Assembly (NCBI GenBank): GCA_039182435.1
Contig: JBCDCC010000055.1
Coordinates: 1-13,096, forward strand
DNA from: JBCCKC01 sp039182435
Lineage (GTDB): Bacteria > Verrucomicrobiota > Verrucomicrobiia > Opitutales > Coraliomargaritaceae
Direction of reading: 5' to 3'
DNA: 13,096 nt
Both the position numbers and the translations under genes were made by a program. The notes beneath the pieces are model-generated. The model had not been told where the DNA came from. It saw only the letters and a list, made by a program, of their open reading frames with translations, and did no database searches. Below, one piece after another: positions 1 through 10,200 of this stretch (within the stretch, counting starts at the first letter, position 1; each line of letters opens with the position of its first letter).

Positions 1-2075
<2,075 letters not shown>

Positions 2076-2080
2076 ATTCT

Positions 2081-2107
2081 AACAGGAGATAGTAGAGAGA
2101 ACAGAGA
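2081..2107 (+). repeat. Left arm of inverted repeat around the GxxExxY gene
   Basis: The 26 bases 2081-2106 run directly up to the ATG of the next gene. Their reverse complement matches 2531-2556 at 23 of 26 positions, and T2080/A2557 adds one more pair. The AGGAG at 2084-2088, the only Shine-Dalgarno-like stretch here, lies inside the arm and is about 18 bases from the ATG, too far for usual use. In a transcript the two arms could pair and enclose the whole gene. Confidence 0.8.
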
Positions 2108-2529
2108 TGGACGACGTATCCAACAACCAGAACATTTATGCTGAGCTCACACACGAAGTGATTGCTGCTGCGATCGAAGTGCACCGTGCCCTCGGATCTG
2201 GTCTTTTGGAATCGATTTATGAGCGATGCTTGATTCACGAACTGCAACTTCGCGGGCACCAAGTCGAGCAACAGGCACAGGTAGATATCGCATACAAGGA
2301 TCTCGTTTTCGAAGAGAACCTGCGCTGCGACCTTATCATCAATAAGAAACTGCTCATCGAGCTTAAGTCCGTCGAAGCAGTCACTCCCATACATAAAGCG
2401 CAGACACTCTCCTATCTGCGTCTTCTCCAGTTCCCTGTCGGACTTCTCATAAACTTCAACGTCGCACGCCTCACCGAAGGCGTCAGCAGACTCTACAACA
2501 AACATGCATCCGTAGCAGCACTAGCCTAG
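2107..2529 (+). CDS. GxxExxY protein (PD-(D/E)xK nuclease-like fold)
   Basis: A 140-residue protein of the GxxExxY family (TIGR04256 / PDDEXK_3), whose biological role is not established. The name-giving motif is G32-L-L-E35-S-I-Y38. The nuclease-like core is visible as D75 in the DLII strand followed by E85-L-K87 (D...ExK), then the conserved helix HKAQTLSYLRLL and the strand PVGLLINFN at 110-118. Length and motif order are normal and the gene appears intact, so catalytic residues are present even though activity is unproven. It interrupts the gyrB-gyrA pair, starts 31 bases after gyrB and is directly flanked by an inverted repeat, so it is probably cotranscribed with gyrB by read-through but acquired separately. 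No recognisable partner gene lies nearby, and a link to supercoiling is not implied by position alone. Confidence 0.93.
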   Translation: MDDVSNNQNIYAELTHEVIAAAIEVHRALGSGLLESIYERCLIHELQLRGHQVEQQAQVDIAYKDLVFEENLRCDLIINKKLLIELKSVEAVTPIHKAQTLSYLRLLQFPVGLLINFNVARLTEGVSRLYNKHASVAALA

Positions 2530-2530
2530 C

Positions 2531-2558
2531 CTCTGCTCTCTCTGTTATCTCCTGTTAA
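2531..2558 (+). repeat. Right arm of the inverted repeat / copy A of the direct repeat
   Basis: This 28-base pyrimidine-rich element (begins CTCTGCTCTCTCTG, ends TCTCCTGTTAA) starts one base after the TAG of the GxxExxY gene. It is the inverted partner of 2081-2106 and the first of three similar direct copies (2531, 2590, 2683) before gyrA. Confidence 0.8.
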
Positions 2559-2589
2559 TAAATCACTACACAGTATTCATCACGAACTC

Positions 2590-2760
2590 CTCTGCTATCT
2601 CTGCTTCCTCCTGTTAGAAATAGCGTCATCCATGCTCCAAATCCTAACTGCTTCATCCTGAAAGAAAAAGCGTCACTCAAGTCTCTGTTTTCTCTGGTTC
2701 CTCCTGTTAAAACAGCCTCATCCGAGCTCCACTTCTACCAGCTGCCTCTAGTTAAGAATT
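2590..2760 (+). repeat. Two ~93-base tandem units with copies B and C of the repeat
   Basis: Copy B (2590-2617) and copy C (2683-2710) of the 28-base element are 93 bases apart. The similarity continues beyond the element: after B come GCGTCATCC and GCTCCA, then CTGCTTCATCCTG; after C come GCCTCATCC and GCTCCA, then CTGCCTCTAGTT. The unit is therefore an ancient tandem duplication with a degenerate half-copy at the end of each unit (near 2648 and 2742). Together with copy A these repeats fill most of the 262 bases between the GxxExxY gene and gyrA; no gene is seen there. Confidence 0.7.
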
Positions 2761-2791
2761 TATGAGCCAATTCCTTTCAAAGAAATAGATA

Positions 2792-5311
<2,520 letters not shown>

Positions 5312-5347
5312 CCACAAAAGGCTCAAAAATCAGATAAGCTTTCAAAC

Positions 5348-5382
5348 AAGAGGCCGTTCCACTCAGGAAGGGCCTCTTTCTT
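5348..5382 (+). terminator. Intrinsic terminator of the gyrase locus
   Basis: AAGAGGCC (5348-5355) pairs with GGCCTCTT (5371-5378). Inside, TTCC (5357-5360) pairs with GGAA (5366-5369) across a G-G mismatch, leaving a five-base loop. The stem runs directly into a short T-rich tract (TTTCTT). It lies 37 bases after the gyrA stop, in the right orientation to end the gyrB-gyrA transcript. Confidence 0.85.
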
Positions 5383-5440
5383 GCCCAAATCCAAATCGTC
5401 ATCCATCAAATCCAAAGGGAACGGCAAGATTATCTGAGCT

Positions 5441-5473
5441 CTCAGTTCGTGTGGATTCGTGAAGTTCGTAGCC
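5441..5473 (+). repeat. Dispersed degenerate repeat, copy 1
   Basis: A 33-base element beginning CTCAGTTCGTG and continuing GATTCGTG...TTCG. It matches the reverse complement of 7971-8003 at 26 of 33 positions. It lies in the 277-base gap between gyrA and the convergent hydrolase gene; apart from the terminator nothing else is recognised there. Such TTCGTG-rich elements recall short repeats that I associate with GxxExxY-bearing genomes, but that link is from memory. Confidence 0.55.
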
Positions 5474-5588
5474 ACTAAAACGCCGCGTCTTTGTGTGTCT
5501 GCTGGAGATCATCCATACCCACCCGCAGCCTTACTTTGAGTCGATTTCGGTCACTATTTCGATTTTGAAGACCTCGACTTAGTCCCGC

Positions 5589-6644
5589 TCACTCGGCATC
5601 TACTGGCCGGATCGCTACCTCATCTCCCTCCGAGATACCGGCGGTTTCGATCGCGCTTTTATGGTTACGTGCCAGTAAGATTTGATCGTCTGCATTGGGG
5701 AAGGCGATCCACGCACCCTCTTCGACATCGCCATAGCTCTGGCCATAAAAAACCGAGAAGGACTGACCTTTGACCCGCAACTCAAAGGCATAACCCGGCT
5801 TGAATCCGGACTCTTCCAGCTCATCAGGATGAAAGCCCAGCAACGCGTTGCCATAAAATGGATTGGTGGCGGTGACTCGATTGCGGAGCTCACCATCGAC
5901 TCGCTCGGTGCCGGTTTCGCGTTGTGGAACGCTACGGGTCCCGTCGAGGACCACGGGTAGACTTCCCACCGTGAGCCAAGCTTCAAGTGTTTGCAGCGCC
6001 TCCCAGCGCTCGACCCAGTTCAGATTCACGTGACCGGGGCGTAAAACTGGTCTCAGTGCGGGACGAACCGGAGCGTCGAGCGACGACGTCAAGTAAGCGA
6101 TCGGGCCTTCGATTTCGGTTATGTTACTCATCAGAATCGCAGGCATTCGAGGATTGGCCTCCAGATAGTCCGTGCTCTCGATAGCTTCCAAATTAATATA
6201 GGCGGACAACGCGATGACACCATCGGCTAGCTCGGGTTGTTGTTCAGCGATACGCAGCATCAGCGTGCCAGCGGTCGATTCCCCCTCCATCACAACCGTC
6301 TCGAGTGGCCCAAGTTCGTTCGCGATCCAATCCTTCAGATCGGCGAGTGCGAGCGTATGAGCCTCATGATCGACGCCATTCTCCCTGAATGCCGTGCGGG
6401 CCACAGCCCAGTCCGCAGCAATCAGGCGTTCGACTAAAGGGTCCTCGATATCCAGTTCAGCCAAATGTGGCGCATCCGCAGGCCGCCAGCCATTGACGAT
6501 GAAGAAGACCTTACCTCCCGACCAATCCTCCGGCGTGGCCACGGTATAGGGAGCACCGTCAAGGAGTCCTTCGTAAATTCTGGGCGCAGCCCTGATTGAA
6601 CTGATCAGAGTGGTAAAAACTAAAAGATACGGCAAGGCTCCCAT
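5589..6644 (-). CDS. Secreted alpha/beta-hydrolase with SAM_HAT-like C-terminal domain
   Basis: A 351-residue probable serine hydrolase, exported. The ATG at 6644 gives a hydrophobic leader (residues 1-20, ending SSIRAA); a TTG at 6668 would add eight residues with one Arg, and neither has a convincing ribosome site. The hydrolase part (~25-235) shows FIVNGW (near 48-53, oxyanion-side strand), a nucleophile elbow GESTAG with Ser123, and a candidate catalytic His205 in PGHVNLNW; the acid is unclear. The last ~100 residues (252-351) differ: NPFYGNALLGF, then SYGDVEEG, ILLARNHKSA and GISEGDEVAI follow the order of conserved motifs in the C-terminal barrel of SAM hydroxide adenosyltransferases and fluorinase-like enzymes (FGN..., Y...v..GE, leiA.n.gsA, Gd.V). 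The usual N-terminal SAM-cleaving domain is absent. The substrate is unknown. It lies 129 bases downstream of the CNNM/CBS gene on the same strand and could be cotranscribed with it. Fold call fairly sure; C-terminal domain call is an inference. Confidence 0.8.
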   Translation of the reverse strand: MGALPYLLVFTTLISSIRAAPRIYEGLLDGAPYTVATPEDWSGGKVFFIVNGWRPADAPHLAELDIEDPLVERLIAADWAVARTAFRENGVDHEAHTLALADLKDWIANELGPLETVVMEGESTAGTLMLRIAEQQPELADGVIALSAYINLEAIESTDYLEANPRMPAILMSNITEIEGPIAYLTSSLDAPVRPALRPVLRPGHVNLNWVERWEALQTLEAWLTVGSLPVVLDGTRSVPQRETGTERVDGELRNRVTATNPFYGNALLGFHPDELEESGFKPGYAFELRVKGQSFSVFYGQSYGDVEEGAWIAFPNADDQILLARNHKSAIETAGISEGDEVAIRPVDAE

Positions 6645-6773
6645 CCTCGCAGTTACGGCAGGAAACAAGCCAGAAGGTGTCTGAGATAGATAAAACCCAA
6701 AAGACGAAAGATCGTGATCGAGCGAATCGTAAACTTAAAAAAAGGCAGCACCCCGCTACTTCATTTAATCGAT

Positions 6774-7823
6774 CTACTCTTTTGATTGGATGCCCATCTT
6801 CTTAGCACGTTGCTTCCACAAATCACGAGCGTGTTGCTGCATGTCTTCAAACTCGTCCTGCTCGTCCACAATTTCGATACCGACAAGCGTTTCGACTACA
6901 TCTTCAAGCGTAACCAAACCCACGCTAGATCCATATTCATCTTGAACCATAGCGATATGTGCCTGCTCTGTAGTCAGACGCTCGAAGAGCACGTCGATCT
7001 TCATACTCTCTGGAACGAATAATAATTCGCGCTTAAAATCACCGATATTGCCTCGTTCCTTTTGTAAAAATGCACGAAGCAGTTCAACGCTAAGCACAAA
7101 TCCAGTGATTTGCTCGACGCTGTCCCCATATACAGGAATTCTGGAAAAGTGCTTGTCGTTCACGCGTTCAGCAAATTCTTCGAGGCTCAGGGACTCAGGT
7201 AGACAAAAAATCACAGGTCGCGGCGTCATAATCGAAGCGATCTTGAGGACATTCAAATTTAACATGTTTCGCACGATCCGGCGCTCAGTGTCTTTCACTG
7301 TGCCTTGCTCCACACCGAGACGCGTGACTGCAAGTATCTCCTCCCTGAAACGTGGAGGCTCGCTGGCTCTGCCACATGTAATCAAGCGAGTGATGACTTG
7401 GCAAAACCATACCACGGGACGAAGCAAGGTCTCCAAAATTGGAAGAAATGCAGCAGTAAACGGCGCAAAGAAAAGGACATAGCGCGCGCCCAGCGTTTTC
7501 GGAATGATCTCTGTTAGAATCAGAACTGCCAGAGTCAGAGCCGCGGCAAAGATGCCACCTGTCGCATCACCGTAAACTCGAACATACTGCGCCCCGGCGC
7601 CCGTCGCACCCATCGTGTGCGCGATTGTATTCAGGGTTAAAATAGCCGATAGAGGGCGGTCAATATCTCGCTTCAAGTCCTGCAGATTTAACGCCCACCG
7701 CCTACCCTCGGTCTTCGCTGCCTCAAGCTGAGAAGGCGTAATCGTCAATAAAGTGGCTTCGAGCAAAGAGCACAGGAAGGAGAAACCCAGCGCGACCGCC
7801 ACATAGATAAGCAAAATTGTCAT
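6774..7823 (-). CDS. CNNM/CBS-domain membrane protein (hemolysin C/CorC-type family)
   Basis: A 349-residue inner-membrane protein of the CNNM (DUF21) family, members of which act in Mg2+ or other divalent-cation efflux. Residues 1-~150 form the CNNM transmembrane domain, with a first helix at 3-25 containing the SLLEATLLT signature, then LTLNTIAHTMGATGAG (62-77) and LTEIIPKTLGAR (103-114). A cytosolic linker with GTVKDTERRIVRNML leads to two CBS domains (about 198-255 and 262-318), including the typical SRIPVYGD and DEYGSSVGLVTLEDVVE segments, which usually bind adenine nucleotides. The CorC_HlyC domain found at the C-terminus of many relatives is missing; the protein ends in a short charged tail, an architecture known for the short members. 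It starts at ATG 7823 and is the first gene of a possible two-gene unit with the hydrolase downstream. The cation transported cannot be read from the sequence. Confidence 0.92.
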   Translation of the reverse strand: MTILLIYVAVALGFSFLCSLLEATLLTITPSQLEAAKTEGRRWALNLQDLKRDIDRPLSAILTLNTIAHTMGATGAGAQYVRVYGDATGGIFAAALTLAVLILTEIIPKTLGARYVLFFAPFTAAFLPILETLLRPVVWFCQVITRLITCGRASEPPRFREEILAVTRLGVEQGTVKDTERRIVRNMLNLNVLKIASIMTPRPVIFCLPESLSLEEFAERVNDKHFSRIPVYGDSVEQITGFVLSVELLRAFLQKERGNIGDFKRELLFVPESMKIDVLFERLTTEQAHIAMVQDEYGSSVGLVTLEDVVETLVGIEIVDEQDEFEDMQQHARDLWKQRAKKMGIQSKE

Positions 7824-8156
7824 TCTTCAAAACTGACCATTCAAGCAGCCGAGAACAATGCTAGAGAATCTTTCATACTACATCTTAGTGTGAATGTGAA
7901 AAATCACTTCCTGCTCTCTGCGTCCCCGCGAGATCCAAAATCCCTGCTTCCAATTAGAGGCAAAGAACGTGCCCGCGAATTGCACGAATCATCACGAACT
8001 GAGACAACCCCTATCTTCGCATCCCTTAGCCACACCTGGCGGGCAAATACTCACTCCACCTCTTTCTGCCTTAGCGAGATATTACGCTGCCTCAAAACCC
8101 CACCCCTCTGTCGATTTGGATTTCGGTTTCAATTTGAAACAAGTTACCCCAGGTGG
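7824..8156. other. 333-base intergenic region without a supported gene
   Basis: This gap separates the start of the CNNM/CBS gene from the end of the dehydrogenase gene, both on the - strand, so it should hold the CNNM promoter and the end of the oxygenase transcript. Open frames across it have no family resemblance. It contains a degenerate repeat (7971-8003, - orientation) and a CTCTCTGCGTCCCCGCGAGA-like stretch (7914-7933). There is also a 15-base perfect palindrome, GTTTCAATTTGAAAC (8126-8140), just downstream of the dehydrogenase stop. The palindrome lacks a following T tract on either strand, so I do not call it a terminator. Confidence 0.7.
7971..8003 (-). repeat. Dispersed degenerate repeat, copy 2
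   Basis: On the - strand it begins CTCAGTTCGTGATGATTCGT and matches 5441-5473 at 26 of 33 positions. The two copies point towards each other and bracket the hydrolase and CNNM/CBS genes, about 2.5 kb apart. Confidence 0.55.
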
Positions 8157-9041
8157 CTATTCGTAGGCCTTGATCACCGCTTGGGTCCCATTATCGCCAT
8201 AGCCGTCGGCGGCGATTTGCACAAATTTCTCTAGAGCAATCTTCAGCCCCGGAGTCGGGATCCCCATCGCCTCGCTCGAATCGAGTGCAATCTGCATGTC
8301 TTTGATAAAATGCTTCACATAGAAACCGGGCGCATAGTCGCTCTTGAGCACACGCGGCGCGAGATTCGTTAGCGTCCAACTCCCCGCAGCACCTTTGCTG
8401 ATACTCGCGAGCACGGTCTCCGGATCAAGTCCGGCCGCTTTCGCGTAGGTAAGGCTCTCGCACATCGCCAGCATAGTAGAAGCAATCGCAATTTGATTGG
8501 ACATCTTGGTGTGTTGGCCGCTCCCAGCAGGCCCTTGGTAGACGATGTTACCACCCATCAGTTCAAAGAGCGGGAGCAGCGCCTCGAAGGCCGCCTGCTC
8601 ACCGCCGACCATAATCGAGAGCGCTCCATTCTTCGCCCCGACATCTCCACCGGAAACCGGAGCATCGAGCGCGGTCACGCCCTTGACTGCGGCCTCTTTG
8701 GCGATCTTTACTGCGAGATCGGGCCGAGACGTCGTCATGTCCACGATGATCGCCCCTTCTTTCGCAGCTTGGAGGATGCCTGCCTCGCCGAGAAAGACGG
8801 ATTCTACATCCGGCGGAAAGCCGACAATCGCAAAGATCACATCACTCTGGGCGGCAACTGCACCCGGAGTCTCACAAAAGGTCGCGCCACCATCCACGAG
8901 TGGCCGGGCACGAGAGGCCGTGCGATTATGAACAAAAAGCTGGTAGCCGGCCTCCTGCAAATGAAGCGCCATAGGGCAGCCCATCACACCGGTGCCAACA
9001 AAACCAATCGTCGTCGTTTCAGGGGAAATCGTCTTCATCAT
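8157..9041 (-). CDS. NAD(P)-dependent beta-hydroxyacid dehydrogenase (HIBADH / tartronate semialdehyde reductase family)
   Basis: A 294-residue cytosolic oxidoreductase that interconverts a beta-hydroxyacid and its semialdehyde or ketone using NAD(P). The N-terminal Rossmann fold carries the dinucleotide motif G16-T-G-V-M-G21 after the strand TTIGFV. Residues 126-132, DAPVSGG, form the substrate-binding signature of this family. Lys179 in GSGQHTKMSNQ is the expected catalytic lysine, with Asn182 as its usual companion. The all-alpha C-terminal domain is complete, and length is normal for 3-hydroxyisobutyrate dehydrogenase or GarR/GlxR-type proteins. The start is one of two adjacent ATG codons (9041 or 9038). 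The Rieske oxygenase gene ends 33 bases upstream on the same strand, so the two are very likely cotranscribed, and this enzyme probably handles a product of the same pathway. The exact substrate is not determinable. Confidence 0.93.
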   Translation of the reverse strand: MMKTISPETTTIGFVGTGVMGCPMALHLQEAGYQLFVHNRTASRARPLVDGGATFCETPGAVAAQSDVIFAIVGFPPDVESVFLGEAGILQAAKEGAIIVDMTTSRPDLAVKIAKEAAVKGVTALDAPVSGGDVGAKNGALSIMVGGEQAAFEALLPLFELMGGNIVYQGPAGSGQHTKMSNQIAIASTMLAMCESLTYAKAAGLDPETVLASISKGAAGSWTLTNLAPRVLKSDYAPGFYVKHFIKDMQIALDSSEAMGIPTPGLKIALEKFVQIAADGYGDNGTQAVIKAYE

Positions 9042-9074
9042 AAATTCAAAGCAGGCGTCTAGGGTGCGCGGCGG

Positions 9075-10121
9075 CTAAGCCGTAAAGGAACGGCCGAGCC
9101 CCATCTTTTTCAACCAATTCCGAAAGGCGATCGATGCCTTATCTGCTTTCGCATGGATCTCGACCGAGACCTCAAGTGGGATCTGTTCGGGCTTCTGCAT
9201 CTCAATCATCGCACGATCTTCGCCGAGGATTTTTCGCTCCCAGAGCAACAGCTCTTCGACGGACACGTGGTGGTCGAAATTGCGAGTAAAGACGACGATA
9301 ATCTGACACTTTTTAGCCGAGACGGGCGTGATATTTATATGGATGATGTGCTCGCGACCGCCCGGATAGCCGATGCAAGTGCGGGTGCAGAACGGGAAGA
9401 AAAGCGTGCGGTGCATCATCCGCTTGAGCTCGACCTCATCCGAGATCGGAGAATCGGCCGGATTATCCGCCAGATACTCGAAGGCCATCGTCATGGAGTG
9501 CTCGAACATCTCAAAGTCATACTCTGCCCCCATCGTGGCGCTGGATTCCTGACCAAAGGAGTTGCGGTGCACGAAGGAGAAATGTGCGTTATCAATAAAG
9601 TTCTCAATCGCTCGTCCGGCCGAACAATCCCAGAGCTCCGGACCCATCGTGAAGCGACGGTAGTCCGGGTTATCCGCCTCCGGCTCCCAAGCCGGGAGTT
9701 CATTCTTCGGCTCACCGCTGAGACAGACCCAGATCAACCCATACTTCACCTCGTAGAGATAATTCTCCAAGCGGATCCGAGACGGGATCTTCCATTCAGG
9801 GTCACTCGGCACCTTCGTGCAGCGACCATCTGCTTCGTATTCATAACCATGATACGGGCAGACTAAACAGCTCTCCTTGACCCAGCCCTGCGTGAGCGGT
9901 GCGCCACGGTGCACGCAGAGATCTTTCGCCACCACATATTGCTCGCCAAGACGCGCGACGACGATATCTACATCGAGGAGCTTGACTGCGATCGGCTTGT
10001 CTTCCACCGAGCTCTCCATCGCCAGCGGATACCACATGTCGGCTAGCGCATGCCAGTCCGACTCAGAGAAGGTCGATTCGTCGGGGAATTTAGCCCTAGC
10101 CACGGGTGCAACGGTTTCCAT
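9075..10121 (-). CDS. Rieske non-heme iron oxygenase, terminal oxygenase subunit
   Basis: A 348-residue oxygenase of the aromatic ring-hydroxylating/demethylase superfamily; such enzymes use O2 and electrons to hydroxylate or demethylate small organic molecules. The N-terminal Rieske [2Fe-2S] centre is complete: C69-x-H71-R and C88-P-Y-H91-G, 16 residues between the pairs. The catalytic domain shows ENFIDNAHFSFVHRNSFG with bridging Asp177 and iron ligands His180 and His185; the third ligand is probably Asp302 in GEDRAMIEMQKPEQIPLE, a pattern typical of the VanA, N-demethylase and pheophorbide-oxygenase-like subgroup. Length fits single-component-type oxygenases of about 350 residues. A partner reductase is required but is not encoded in this window. 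It is the first gene of an operon with the dehydrogenase and is divergent from the symporter, implying a shared substrate or regulator. Superfamily is certain; O- or N-demethylation is a guess. Confidence 0.93.
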   Translation of the reverse strand: METVAPVARAKFPDESTFSESDWHALADMWYPLAMESSVEDKPIAVKLLDVDIVVARLGEQYVVAKDLCVHRGAPLTQGWVKESCLVCPYHGYEYEADGRCTKVPSDPEWKIPSRIRLENYLYEVKYGLIWVCLSGEPKNELPAWEPEADNPDYRRFTMGPELWDCSAGRAIENFIDNAHFSFVHRNSFGQESSATMGAEYDFEMFEHSMTMAFEYLADNPADSPISDEVELKRMMHRTLFFPFCTRTCIGYPGGREHIIHINITPVSAKKCQIIVVFTRNFDHHVSVEELLLWERKILGEDRAMIEMQKPEQIPLEVSVEIHAKADKASIAFRNWLKKMGLGRSFTA

Positions 10122-10200
10122 TTACATCTAGCTACAGCACAGGATGTTCCACATGTATGGAATCTGATGATTGGCATGTGAAAAGCTGACCCCGCCTCCT
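10122..10200. promoter_or_regulatory. Divergent control region with a candidate palindromic operator
   Basis: Only 79 bases separate the oxygenase start (10121, - strand) from the symporter start (10201, + strand), so both promoters must lie here or overlap the genes. It contains the imperfect palindrome TTCCACATGTATGGAA at 10147-10162, with perfect outer arms TTCCA/TGGAA, roughly centred between the two genes. A regulator site controlling both directions is plausible. No confident -35/-10 pair was recognised on either strand. Confidence 0.4.

Noticed and set aside
2531..2760. CRISPR array
   Set aside because: Repeats are degenerate, unevenly spaced (59 and 93 bases), spacers resemble each other, and no cas genes are present.
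2762..2788. Eight-codon in-frame ORF (ATG at 2762, TAG at 2786) ending just before gyrA
   Set aside because: No ribosome site and no regulatory pattern; it most likely arises by chance, though it rules out an earlier gyrA start.
8126..8140. Perfect 15-base palindrome GTTTCAATTTGAAAC as terminator of the oxygenase operon
   Set aside because: Stem is AT-rich with almost no loop and no T tract on either strand; kept only as a remark on the intergenic region.
7890..8234. 114-codon open frame on the + strand between the CNNM and dehydrogenase genes
   Set aside because: No family resemblance, composition unlike a protein, overlaps the end of the dehydrogenase gene on the other strand, and it runs through degenerate repeat sequence.
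9153..9866. 237-codon frame on the + strand opposite the Rieske oxygenase
   Set aside because: Shadow of a well-supported gene with intact metal-binding motifs; the translated product has no recognisable features.
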